From Gigaspora margarita (taxonomy: Eukaryota > Glomeromycota > Glomeromycetes > Diversisporales > Gigasporaceae): 64,000 nucleotides of DNA. Of the stretch, positions 45,856 through 57,169 are shown piece by piece. Position 1 is the first letter of the stretch; each line of letters begins with the position of its first letter. A model generated the notes under the pieces. The model did not search any database and was not told where the DNA came from. It worked only from the letters and a program-made list of their open reading frames with translations. Location of the stretch: positions 97,634 through 161,633 of the forward strand of contig WTPW01001253.1 of NCBI GenBank assembly GCA_009809945.1, in the 5' to 3' direction. A program made the translations under genes and the position numbers.

Positions 45856-47600
45856 ATGGAAAATACTTTATTTGACAGCCTTTATAATTTCTTAATTGAT
45901 TCTCCAGAAAACCATATCTCCGCAGTGTCTCTTGTTTATCTTGCAGTAAAAGAGAATCCGCAAATAGAAGAAAATCAACTAAAAAGCATAGTAAAAGATG
46001 TGACTAAATCTGCAATGAAAAAATGTGAAAGGAATTCTTCGCGTTACAAAATATTTCAGAAAATTCCTCATTAGTGAGCCTTCTAAGCTTTAAGAATAAA
46101 ATTTAGATTTTGACTACATGATGAAAGATGCATTTTTGAAGAGCAAAGAGAAGTTTAGAGTACCTATTTAGCCTGCAAGAACTGGATTCTATATCCATAG
46201 ACGCATGGAGGTGCTCTTTCTTGTCTTTGCAATGGTTATTGAAATTACTGCCTTCGTATTGGCCGTACCGAGACAGCAATTTTACTAATATTACTCTGAT
46301 TAATGTTCGAACGTGAAGATATGATTAGTATATTCTCTATGATCTAACATAAAAAACTTGAATGCATCCAGTTTAGCATCGCCTTCGAAGGCGTTCATAC
46401 CCTTCGCAATATTAAATCATCGGTATGTATTTTTTTTGCCTTGGACGGGTTAAACTGTTATCATATGCTAATTTTTATTGTAAAACGATAAATCCCCTCA
46501 GTGACGATGAGATTCAATACAACTTACGGAAATTAAAAACGGACCTTTTTGTAAGTTGGACATTTTTCATCTCATACAGTGGTATAAAATTTAAAGTATA
46601 TTTATATCTTATTAGAATAGTAAAAGTTCGCATGCAACTTATTTACTATCAAATTTGGAAGGAGTTAAAACTTCTGACCTTTCGTGGGACGACCCACTTG
46701 CTAGTCGAGTAGTTGATGCGAACTCCAAATATGTCAAAGAAATGCCGGATCATGCGCTGAAATCTTTTATGGTATGAATATAATTTATCATAATTTTTTC
46801 TTATACTACTACCATCTATTTAAACTTAAATGCTTGATAGGAACCGGAAGACAATATGCGAGTTTCAGCCCCAGGTTTCATCCGAGAAAAATGTGATGAG
46901 TTTGTATTAAAATTTGCGGATGATTCTGAAGAAATTTTGCCGGTAAAACTCACACATAACGAATCCTGGAAGGAGTCAGATGAGGTCCTTAATAGGGTTA
47001 CAACGGGAATTCTCGATTTATTGTGAGTTTTGAAGACTTTATAATCCTCATCTATAGTTATAAAAATGCTATGCCTTATTTATCTAATGTCCCTTCGATT
47101 TCAGGAACGAAGTTTGGAAGAACCCAGCTTTTGGATCCGAACTGGCCAGTACACAAAATGAAGGGACTTACGTAACAGATATAATAGTTCCTTCTATTCG
47201 AGCTACATTGAGGGGCTTCCAATCAGAAAGACCAGCTTTATTAGCACATAAGTTATAAGAATAAACAAACTTGCTTGAGAATATATTCACAAATTTTTTT
47301 TATTTCAGCGCAGAACGGCAAAGCGTTGCCAGTGCGGATAGAAAAGGGAAGTCAAGGACGGGAAAACAGCCGGATATCATGTTTATTGTTAATTATAAGG
47401 AAAGGATACATGAATTGGCATTTGCCGAATGTTCACGTCTGGTTTGTACCGAAGAAAAAGAAAAAACAGATCAAGTAAAATTGTGGCGAGAAATGAATGA
47501 TGGGCTATTCTGGTCTCGCAAAGCGTGCAAGCTAGACAAAGGTGAATTTGGCATTATTGGTACATCCAATAACGGATTTATTTTTCTTTTTCTGTTATAA
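45856..47600 (+). CDS. Multi-exon gene of unknown function, Glomeromycotina-type
   Basis: The first open frame, 45856-46074, encodes MENTLFDSLYNFLIDSPENH and onward (72 aa). A downstream chain of exons joins cleanly in phase: 46372-46422, 46512-46550, 46616-46771, 46841-47022, 47105-47251 and 47309-47600 (867 bases, no stop). How the first frame connects is unresolved; 46080-46330 may hold another exon. The chain includes SWDDPLASRVVDANSKYVKEMPDH (split here by position only), PGFIREKCDEFVLKFADDSEE, and a last exon with KQPDIMFIV, ELAFAECSRLVC, KLWREMNDGLFWSRKA and FGIIG. The PDIMF plus ELAFAE pattern resembles a PD-(D/E)XK nuclease-like core lacking the final Lys (weak inference). The end, GFIFLFLL, looks like a truncated tail. 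Introns are 57-89 bases. Confidence 0.65.
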
Positions 47601-48788
47601 CGCGAGTTTGTGTGAGTCTATTTGACGTATAACAATTGTTATACGACCCTTGTTTACTATGAAAAAGAAAAATAAAAATGTTTATTGGATTTCGAATATT
47701 CGGTCTAAAAAAATCGTGATCGAACTTGTGTCATACGTACCTGTTGTGTTAAAATAAAGCATATATGTTTGCAGATTCATTACTGTATTGCTTATCGTTA
47801 TTCAAATTAACTGATACCAGATTATATCATGCATAGTGAATTATTTTAAAATTTTCTTCAGAACAAAGTTTAAATATGATATTTCATTTTTGCATCGATC
47901 GAAATTTAAATGCTGTGTTTCATTAACGTCTGAAATAAATAGAAATGTGAAAAAAAGAAGCCTAACTTCTATCCTAATAATGCCGCTACTAAGAAAAAAA
48001 ATACTTCATAAACCAAGTGTCCAATCTTTGTAGGGTCAATTTTATTATATTCAAAGATATTAACATGTCCGTCAAAAAGTGCCGAATAATAAAGGTTAAT
48101 TTTGATGAAAAATTTCACACGTGTAATTTTACTTCGTTACATTAAACTTGACTATGCTTCGATTGATCGATATATAATTAGGTACTTTAAAGTATTATAA
48201 GATAACTATTAAATTACTGCGAAGTATCCTAATTGGTACTGTGAATCTTTATCCGTACTTTGAATATTAAGAACTTTATAGTACTTTTTATGGTACTTCA
48301 AAGTAACCATAAGGTACGCTACAAATCTGGATACGGCAATACATAAATGCAACAGGGAACTGATCCTCTATATCGAATAACCGGTTCGTAAAACGATTCA
48401 TTTTCGCTTTTTAGGAAAAGCAAGAGAATTAATCAATTCTATTATCATTCGTAATATAGTATATATCGTATGATACTGTACAATAATGATTTTTCGAATG
48501 ATAACTGTACGTAATTTATCGTCATACAATAAATAATTAATTTTTGCTTATGTATCGTATGATATTTCTGGGGTATGCATACAGTACCGTACACCCCTTG
48601 TCTACCTATATTCTATAAACAATATAAAAAAAAGTACAGTACGGCTTTTTCTAACGTACAGTACGAAATATATGTATACTCTATGTTGTATGTGCTGTAA
48701 TAATAAAACCATTACATGTTGTATTGAAAAATGATAAATTCTATGTGTTATGTTTTTACACTAATTCTATTTATATAAACTATAACTC
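47601..48788. other. Intergenic DNA with ggtactttaaagta repeats
   Basis: Words ggtacttt(a/g/c)aagta and their complements recur between 48180 and 48320 in a palindromic layout, suggesting a small DNA element. cgtatgata and agtaccgtac words recur at 48460-48660. No gene was recognised. Confidence 0.5.
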
Positions 48789-50457
48789 TTATTTAATAAA
48801 TATATTAGCATTTTCACGAATATAGTATTCTATTGATCGCGACTGAAAGGTTATACAATCTCTTGATGGATGGTATGCAAACACATTGGCTTCTAAAACT
48901 TCATTGTATTTCTCGTCCTTAAAATACTCTCTAAATAAATCAGTATCAATCTCTTTAGAATCCAGTAAAACTTTAATTAAACGTTTTCCTGCTTCATGAT
49001 TTGATTGATTTCGAAGGAGGTTTGCAGAATCAAATTTTTTCTTGACTTTAGTTAAAATCGACTGTTTAATTACTATAGATAAAGTTAAACAATTAATTCA
49101 AAGTATAATTGTGTAAATTAATTTGATGCAAAATGACGAAACCAATTCTTACCTTCAAAGGATTGTCCAGCAATAAAATCATCTGCCACAGATTTCAATT
49201 CTACAATACGACCACCAACCAATTTATATAATTTTTTTGCTTCCACCTCATTGATATTGCGTTTTTTAGTCAGATATTCCATTGATTCTTCTTCGCTAAG
49301 ATCTCCAATTTCAATTACTGGCTGTTTTGCTCGGGACCAAGCACTGCGTTCTAAAAATAAAAATATTAATCTGTAATTATGTTATTTTTAAAATGCATTA
49401 AAAAATTGCAAATCTTACGCTCCATTCTCCCGGGAACTGAACCTTCACTGGTAACAAACACAACAACATATTCCCTTTTATCGGCACCCTTTTTGGCTCC
49501 ATCCTGAAGGGTGTCAAGAATTTCTAAATACTTGGGAATCAATAGACTAATACTATCATAAATAATAACAGGAGGTCTGTCATGTTTTTTTTATATAATG
49601 TAGAAGTACGCTTAAAAGCTTCTAATACCCTTTCCCATTTCTCCAGCCTTGGTTTTTCTATAAAAGAAAAATTAGGATCAAAAGCTTTTGTTATCAAAAA
49701 TAATGCCAAAACCATTTAACCTACCAGGAATAATACCCAATATTTTATTTATTAATTGTGCCGTAAAGGAGATATGTTCCTCAAATGTAAAGTTAAGGAC
49801 TTGTCCCAATGCCATACCAAATTTTTCGATTGTTGGATTTTCAGGAACATCAAAATATATTACACCCTTCCCAACTTCTTTTGATGCAATCTTTGTCAAT
49901 GTTGTTTTTCCAGCCCCATGTTCACCACAGATCATGTAATAATTTGATACATTTTTATTTGGATTGAAAATTCTTTTGAGATGTTCCACAACTAAAGGTC
50001 GTTTAACGAGCTCCTCGTTCGCAACAGCAGCTTCGGGTTTAGTGCCCTTTTCCAATGTTTTAAGGATGAGATGTTCATTATTTCTGCTCCAATACCAAGC
50101 GAATGAAAGATCTAATGACAAAAGGCCAACGAGACCAGCTACAATTATTTTGGCAAGTATAGCAGTCTATAAATAACAAAAATGTGCTGAGAACTTGAAC
50201 CGAATAAAGAACAACAAGCAGCAATCATCTCATACTGGAAGCCGTTTTGCAGTGTCTTTTGTGAATTTATATGAAATAGACTCTTCAGATGTGTGGTGGG
50301 AAGATGAAGAATTTGCATATGGCAATGATTGAAGTAAGTCGGGCCTGGCATTTCTCAATGTAAAATTTGGAGACTGAAGGAGTAGTACTCGATGGTTAAC
50401 GAAATGAGATGGAAAAATGTTCTTACAAACGATGCGAGCGATTTTAGAGGAAACCAT
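48789..50457 (-). CDS. P-loop NTPase with presequence and membrane segment, five exons, about 461 aa
   Basis: Exons on the minus strand are 50236-50457, 49725-50166, 49419-49657, 49153-49350 and 48789-49072; all junctions are GT-AG and in phase. The N-terminus MVSSKIARIVCKNIF is basic with few acidic residues, like a mitochondrial presequence. A hydrophobic segment follows (about 77-98, ILAKIIVAGLVGLLSL), then Walker A GEHGAGKTT (155-163) and Walker B VIIYD (about 252-256), a strand ending VTSEGS, and a helical C-terminal domain with GDLSEEESMEYL, LVGGRIVEL and YHPSRD. I know this layout as a recurrent Rhizophagus family annotated only as P-loop NTPase; a mitochondrial membrane location is inferred. 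Exon 3 needs one extra A in the A8 run (minus strand, at 49585-49592). All other joins are intact, so this is either a base-call error or a fresh lesion. Confidence 0.85.
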
Positions 50458-50586
50458 TTTTCATGACTTTTTTTAGAAATAAGAATGCTATTAGCATGAT
50501 CTTATTCTTATGGTATTCGAAATATTATCAGTCACACGATTTGTCACGCAGATCACTAGGGTAAAATTTTTAGGAAAAAACTATTA

Positions 50587-50796
50587 CGTGTATGTACACG
50601 GGTACTAATTAATTGATTTGCAAATCCGCGTAATATATAAATTATAGACCAAAATTAAACCCGATTTAAGGTTAGAGTTGGTGTGAGCTTTGGGATTGGA
50701 AGGGTTATAGTTTATAATAAAATTTTGCAAGGAATATTTTTTGTTAGATGGTTTCATAAGCAAAGTTTTATCATATGTACCCGTGTTTATACACTA
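50587..50796. mobile_element. MITE, about 210 bp, 18-bp terminal inverted repeats
   Basis: The left end gtgtatgtacacgggtac and the right end gtacccgtgtttatacac match at 16 of 18 positions when one is inverted. A diverged copy is at 1868-2092. It sits about 130 bases upstream of the NTPase start. The flanks suggest a TA target but are not exact. Confidence 0.8.
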
Positions 50797-50868
50797 GGAA
50801 AACACATGCTGTTAAAGTCCGGAGCTAAAAATTATAATATTTAATTATAAACCGCCATTTATAATACT

Positions 50869-50907
50869 CAGGGACGATTATTTTTAAAAAGAAAATCATC
50901 GTCCCTG
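50869..50907. mobile_element. Minimal hAT-like hairpin, 39 bp
   Basis: The ends cagggacgatt and atcgtccctg enclose an A/T spacer. The flanks ataatact and ataataat match in six of eight bases. It may be an internally deleted element or an abortive product. Confidence 0.5.
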
Positions 50908-51564
50908 ATAATAATGAAAAAAATAATCACTGTATAATGTTTTACGTCTTCCATATTGTCGGGCTGATCCGTGTTGATCTGTTTATATGTTTTGAAATGC
51001 TGATTGGCTCAATATCACGTGAGCGGGACCCATATGGGCCTATTTTTAATAGTAAATTGCAACGGTAGGCTTTTTTTAATCGCCATTTTCAGGGGGTTCT
51101 TAAAAGGAAACCGCACTCACAAGACTAGATACAATTTTGCTGTTAATAAGATAATGCATTCGTTAAGTGGAAGTCTAAATTTGAAATAATCATCTGTGAA
51201 GTTAGAATTCATTTCCCGGTCAGTCAGTCATGCACATAATAAAATCCGCAGATTCCTAAAAATTTTTTGCTTGCGGATTAACTTTCAATCTGCGTTCCGC
51301 AGATTCCGCATATAGATTTTAAAAACTGACTGTAATACGCATGTGAACAAACATTAATTTAAAATTTGTAAATTATAAAATAATCTTTGCTCTTCGGTTA
51401 AGCATAATCGGCCAAATATAGAGTCATCCTCAAAGGTTTGCAATATATTCTGGTCGATTTCAATATTGAAATAAAAGGATCATTCATTATTTTTGGGATA
51501 TCTTAACCAGATTAAAATATTTGACCATTTAACTGAAATGAAGTGATGTCCAGGCTTTCGAATA

Positions 51565-52300
51565 ATTAAAGTATCGAGATAATTTTGTAATAAACTCTTG
51601 GGTGTTCTGTGAAAAGTTAATTACATTCCCTTGATACCCAAGTTGCCCACCTTGAAACTTGTAAACAGGAAATATAAGAAGAGCCTGTGCAATAAGCATT
51701 TATTCAACTTGGTTGAGTTGAAGAAGTTCACTAGGAATTTCTCCTATCATACAATAAAAATTTTAAATTCTAAATTATATATATATATTTTTTTATTGAT
51801 ATATATATCCCTTTTTTCTTTTCTTTTTTTTTTTTTATGCATAATACATGTTTTTTTTTTTACATACCGGATTCCATATCATTTCCGTTTGAACACCTTT
51901 TGGTATTAATTTTTCTTGTAGTATATAATCCTCATTATGCACTAATACGATTGTAGGGAAAGTTTCTTTACAAATAGGACAGAAATTGTAGAAACTGCAT
52001 TGCTAAATTCTTCAGAAACCTTGTCGTAATTAGAAAGCTGGCATGCAAGTGGCAGCGGCAAGCTATTTTGACCTCTAAAGCAAAAAAAAAAATTAAATGC
52101 AAATAGCCGATATTTAATAATTTGTTGAAATTATAAATTAACATTATGTTCATCGTTTGGATTTTTATTTTCTTTTTCGACAATATTATTTTAAAGTTTG
52201 CGCCAATCTTGACTTTTTTAATTGACTCATCATTTCGGTAACTTCTAGTATCATAGCAACCAATCCCTTCCTTCTAACTTCATTTCTTGCAACCCCTTGT
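51565..52300 (-). pseudogene. Helitron replication/helicase protein N-terminal relic
   Basis: Three exon-like pieces lie on the minus strand. Around 52200-52300 is an RKGLVAM...MMSQLKKSRLAQTL piece. At 51868-52002 is FCPICKETFPTIVLVHNEDY with a proper gtatgt donor. At 51565-51744 are GEIPSELLQLNQVE, a stop, MLIAQALLIFPVYKFQGGQ and GNVINFSQNTQEF. The order zinc-knuckle (FCxIC...FP) then (G)E(I/V)PSEL...MLIA...GNVINF is characteristic of the region before the Helitron Rep/helicase domain (family knowledge, DUF6570-like). The Rep and helicase domains are missing. The stop and later decay make it a relic. Confidence 0.75.
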
Positions 52301-52679
52301 TCAAGGTATAAATTCTTTTATGTTCTTTTGATACACTTATTTACATTACGTTATCATATTTATTACGGTAATCGCCTTTTTTTTTTTATCATATTTTTAT
52401 TTATCATATTTATTACACTCTTATTTATTATATTTGTTACATTAACTGTTAATACAGTAATCTAATTTATTTATCATAAATTGTTTTGATGGTCGAAATT
52501 CCGATTAAATTTTACAGGAGATACGATTGTTCATCAAAATTTATCTAATTACATAGGCAGGAGCCCTAGTATAATAGGTGATCGACTAAAGCGGAACGAG
52601 GTTTGGGTTACCTTTTTGATGTATTTATGGTTAGAGTTATAAATATCAAGAATGTAATTTATGCAGTATATAGATCATA

Positions 52680-54064
52680 TGGTGCATGTAGCCTAGGGTG
52701 TCCAGGATTATGCGATGCGATATTATGCGCATAATTTGCTATTTTTTCGCATCGCATATGCTTCGCATAATCAAGCAAAAAAAAGCATAAATCACGTGAA
52801 TAAAATCTGATTGGTTGTTGGGAATATGGTAACTTTGTTTGACAAGCTTTAAATTTGTAATTTGGGTGATAGAGTGGTGACAAAATGTAGGTCCCGAAAA
52901 GTTCCGATGTAGAAAATGAAAGGACTTAAATTACGAGCATAGTCGAGGTAAAATTTTTGATAAATGTCCGAGAAATTCCGATAAAGCAGAAAAAAAAATT
53001 AATTACATATAATAAAAATCGCATAATTTGGTCGCATAATCTTAAATTTATTTCGCATCCATCGCATAATCAACCTCAGTTCGCCCGCATAATTTACCTC
53101 ATCGCATCGCATAATCCTGGACACCCTAAATGTAGCCTAGAACCAGAGTCACATGACCTAAATCTATATATAATTTAAAATTGGTTATAATTAATAAATA
53201 TATATACATATGTAAAAAAATCTTTCTGTAAATTAATACTATAGAACCAGTACTATAATATTACAGAAAGATTTTTAAGTTAAACATATTAGTTTCAATT
53301 TTATTTACTTTTAAATATAAAGCAATTTGATATCTGTACCAAAATTTGGCCACTATATTTAATATAATAATTTGCCAAATTTGGCCACTATATTTAATAG
53401 TAACTTGTCAAACATGTATGCACATTACAATAAATTGCACCTCTAGTCCTCTAGTTTCTAGTTACCCACATATAATCATTTGAATTAAAGCTGATATTTG
53501 GTATTACTTGATATTACTTGATAGTCCTAATAAATTAATTTTGGAAATTTTAGGAAACCCATGCTCGTCTTTTGTGTTCAATGACTTTCTGCTCGGAAAT
53601 ATTCGGGTACCATATGTGATCGTCTTTGACCCAGAAATAAGCTACCCTACAATCGACAATAGTCGCTACATAGTAAAGTCCAAATTCTACTATGTTAAAT
53701 GATTATAATCGCTTAAGTAAACTTATTTGGAAGATCAAAATACACATATCTGAAAATTTCATATAAATCGGAGAACTTTTTATTATTTGACTTTTAATTT
53801 TTACGTTCGACGAAAAAAATTAAAATTTGTTAAAAAAATTATTCGCCGAACGTAAAAATTAAAAGTTAAATAATAAAAACTTCTCCAATTTGTATGAAAA
53901 TTTCGGAGAATATGTATTTTTATCTTCTGAACATATTTAGTTAAGCGCTTATAATCGATTTACATAGTAAAATTTAGACTTTACTATGTAGCGACTACTT
54001 GCGAATTTTCCTAGTTTGTATATTGGATATTTTCGGAAATGCATGCTCGTATGTACATGCACCA
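52680..54064. mobile_element. TA-flanked non-autonomous element, second copy, with nested hAT MITE
   Basis: The ends tggtgcatgta and tacatgcacca are flanked by TA. Outside the nested element it aligns with 37705-38693, including the 64-codon frame (here 53508-53702) and the long internal inverted repeat. Without the insertion it is about 941 bases. Positions where the 37.7-kb copy has TG or CA often read CG here. Confidence 0.82.
52694..53129. mobile_element. hAT-type element, 436 bp, TSD atgtagcc, with an empty site elsewhere in the window
   Basis: The ends are tagggtgtccaggattatgc and gcataatcctggacaccct(a). The duplication atgtagcc lies at 52686-52693 and 53130-53137. The sister repeat at 37709 reads gcatgtagcctagaacc uninterrupted and shows the pre-insertion state. 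The interior holds many cgcata/tatgcg words in both directions. Confidence 0.92.
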
Positions 54065-54082
54065 TATATTGAATTAACACCG

Positions 54083-54550
54083 CTTTAGCCTATTAGAGCC
54101 AATATAAACTTACTAGGGTTACCTCCTGTCATGTTACTAAGCAAAAAAGCTCCTCTCACGATTTTATCCTAATCCCCCAAAATCCTAACCCTAATTTTAA
54201 CAATTTTTATAATAGTCAGTACTATAGGGTACATGTGGCCATAGGCTGAATAATTCTATAATAAATTTAAATTTTTTATACCTTTTTTTTAAAGAAGATA
54301 GAAATAAAAAAAATTTGGGGTTTACAAATATAAAATAGTTATATACAGTACTATAATTATTATATATATTAATAACATTTGTATATAAAATATTATTTGA
54401 TAATTATGTGGACAAGCTATTTACTAAGTTATTTAGAATTGGTTTTTTCATATAATTTGTTAATTTATATTAAAATTACAATTGCAATTCTATTTATAAA
54501 TACTGTATATATATTTGCTATTGCATAATTATTATTATTTTTTTTAAGCG
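54083..54550. repeat. Dispersed repeat (copy 1), pair of 60747-61500
   Basis: It shares agcctatta, actagggttac, then gttactaagcaaaaaagc, agtcagtactatagggtaca and tgtggccataggctg, then an AT-rich part with caagctatttactaagttat. The first 170 bases have tagcctat-like inverted tips. The AT-rich part also matches the upstream flank of the short-protein gene at 8792. No family gene is found here. Confidence 0.75.
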
Positions 54551-54602
54551 ATCTCTGTTTTGTAGTTTTTATTAATTAAATTATTATAATAATATTACAA
54601 AT

Positions 54603-54755
54603 AGGGAGGATTCGCACCATGGATTGTTGCTATTCGCATCATGGTGACTAACATTATGAAAATCCACTTACCCTAATTCTAACTAATTCTGATCATAATC
54701 TACGTACCATGCGAATAGCAAATATCCACGGTGCAAATAGCGATAGCAGTTCCCT
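54603..54755. mobile_element. Inverted-repeat element, 153 bp, possible 6-bp duplication
   Basis: The ends agggaggattcgcaccatgg and the complement of gcgatagcagttccct are imperfect inverted copies, with further gctattcgcat pairing inside. acaaat flanks both ends. The interior has a cttaccctaattctaac stretch. Confidence 0.65.
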
Positions 54756-55302
54756 ACAAATTTATTATAACACTTGATTAAACTATGATATACTACAACG
54801 TGCAGTAATAATGTTTATAAGATTTGCAAGGGACAGGATTAAATAATAGATTTGAAACTATCTAATACATATTTAAAAAATTTGTTAAGAAATTATAAAT
54901 TATTTTTTTTAATTAAAAAAAAAACTTTAAATTTGTACATTTTTTGATATATACACAACTCAAATTTTTTTATTTTATAATTTAAATATAAATTTTACCA
55001 AAGTATAAATTCTTAAATATTATTAAAAAAATTTTTATTTAAATACATAAATTTTTTTAAAAAAACAATTAGAAGCATTTTTATAGTTAAATTCAGAACA
55101 AATTTGGTCTGGAATTGAAACGGTTTAAGAGATAATAATAGAATAATGATAACGATAGATAAAATGTTACCTTGGTGTCTGAATTGTGCTCGTTTAAATT
55201 CAAGTTGACATATTCTATAAAGAAAAATTTAGATAATTGTTTGGTAAAATAAACATATTCTTATATTTTGCTGCTTATTACACTTAATTTTTGCTCACCA
55301 TA

Positions 55303-55660
55303 ATGGACTATTGCAAAAGATTATTGCCAACTCAGTGTTCACCCGACACGTTTATGAGCCGGTACTGCAAACAAAGAGCCGTGGTAATAAGCCAAGGTTT
55401 TCACTTTGATAAGGCACAGCAAATACCTTTTCCGGTACAGGTAGGCAATAAACGAGTGGCAACAACCTTTCATTTTCGTACATAATACTGACCTTTAATC
55501 CTCTAATATTTCGTAACATTCACACGGTTAAATATTTGACGGTGAATTTGTAGTGACAGGATCAGGGGATTTGCTGAAATTCTCTTTGCTGCGTGGCATT
55601 CTTTTACGTTATTCCATGGGTACGGTGCGGCTAAAAATTGTGTACTGGATAAAGTTTTGA
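55303..55660 (+). CDS. Possible two-exon small gene, 93 aa, unrecognised
   Basis: Exon 1 (55303-55477) starts MDYCKRLLPTQCSPDTFMSR and ends in THFHF-like wording (TTFHF). Exon 2 (55554-55660) reads TGSGDLLKFSLLRGILLRYS and ends VYWIKF. A 76-base intron with gt and tag ends joins them in phase, although gtacat is a weak donor. CpG content is higher here than around. Without splicing the first frame stops at 55485. No family was recognised. Confidence 0.33.
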
Positions 55661-55747
55661 GGACCAGATTTTTAATTTTTATTTATTCAAATAAAAAATA
55701 CATTTTATATACAAATGGCAATAAAACTTCGTTATCATTTTACTTCA

Positions 55748-56700
55748 TTAATAATTTGATCTTCGGTGATGAAAATCGCGATGGTTTTCTAATATTAGAC
55801 ATCTTGAAAATTTGCAATATCTGGTGATGATCTTGGTGGTTGTATTGGTAATAGTTCTGCCAATGCTTTTGATGATGGTTTTGACGATACTTCTAAGATG
55901 AAGTGGTTGGTAATGCTGTAATGGTCCTGACGATTTTTCTAATAATTTTTGGCATAACCCGAAAAAATGATCAACTTTCATAAGAAATATCAATATCGTC
56001 AAAATCGACATTAACATATTCCCAATTTTTGATTATCGTTTAAATTATTGTAGGCTCGAATTTCTTTGTAACTATGGTACTTAAAAATTTCATTAGTAGA
56101 ATTTATATTACGCATTATATATTAATTAAACAAGCTACACATAATAAAATAATATAAACTTATATTCTTTCTTCTTATATGTGTATATTGTTGTTCATAT
56201 GTCATCTAACGAGATCGCTAAAAATTTAACACCAATCTTTTGAATATTAACTATTAAAAGGAATCCATTCGATAACAGATAAGATCTTCATATCTTGTAG
56301 CTTTAAGTTGAAATTCTTTGATACAATCATCGACCTCCTTATTTTTATTTATCCATCCTTGTGATTTTTTTTAGGGTCATATGTTCGACATCAAGCTAGC
56401 GACGTGTTATGTTGATTGCAGTTTTGCAGATTTTCTATAAATACTATATTTCCATCTTCTGGAATTTCCAAAGCTTTCAATCGTTGAATCACTATACATC
56501 GTAAAGAAGGATTACAGAATATCTTGAATAGGTTTAAAACAACAATCAGTATGGTTTGGAAGAATAGAAATCTTTCGTGCAAACAACATAACGTCATTAA
56601 AGTTGATTCTTTCACATCTGTCACTGTTACAATTTTTTCAATACCCTTTCGTAATCTATAGTTTCACTAAACCTGTCGACTAAACGTAACCACTTTTTTT
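55748..56700 (-). pseudogene. Decayed kinase-associated gene fragment (Rhizophagus-type kinase leader)
   Basis: On the minus strand in shifting frames: KKWLRLVDRFSETIDYERV (about 56645-56700), then RCERINFNDVMLFARKI and LPNHTDCCFKP (about 56510-56630). Next come WINKNKEVDDCIKEFQLKA, a frame change and VIEWIPFN (about 56260-56350), and last NWEYVNVDFDDIDISYES (about 55965-56025) and a Ser/Pro-rich end. The VDDCIKEFQLKA...VIEWIPF string is the leader that precedes the kinase domain in the expanded Rhizophagus kinase family (recalled). No kinase domain follows. One shift falls in the A6 run at about 56636-56641. The listed open frames at 55748-56017 and 56391-56624 are only parts of it. Confidence 0.55.
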
Positions 56701-57165
56701 GGTACACTTGTCAGTGTTCTCTACACGCGAGATTTGTCGCAGTTCAAGAGCTTCTTCTTTAGCGGAAGTATTGGTGAGTTTTTTCTTTTACTGAGTTTAA
56801 ATTTATATAAAAAGAAAATTATTTGATTACGCGATTTCGCGGATTGTTACGTTGGATAAACTAGTTATCTGTTATTTAATGAATATAGCAATAGTAAACT
56901 ATATATTTAATCATTATTTATTTTATGCCTTTTTTCGTTAAATCGAGATTATTTGTAAAACATGTCAATAAATGTGTATAAACGTCATAATAATGCTTTA
57001 AATTGGACTATTCTGCTTTAGGTTAGCCCCCAAAAAACCCCATTATAGACTTCAAAGAATTTCTATTTGCAAACTAGCCATTTTTAGAATTTTTTTAATT
57101 CAAAAATGCACCCTAAATCATCATATATTGCGTAAAAAAAACAGCAAAATCGTGATTGAATCACG
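56701..57165. other. Intergenic DNA, nothing recognised
   Basis: There is a possible small exon edge near 56775 (attggtgagt) but no coding frame around it. Confidence 0.45.
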
Positions 57166-57169
57166 AATT

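Noticed and set aside
49678..49724. Frameshift at the end of NTPase exon 2
   Set aside because: The apparent stop lies in an intron (49658-49724) with gtaggt and tatag ends that restores the frame.
49688..50176. Plus-strand open frames over the NTPase
   Set aside because: They are antisense shadows of exon 2, which has conserved Walker motifs and proper splice sites.
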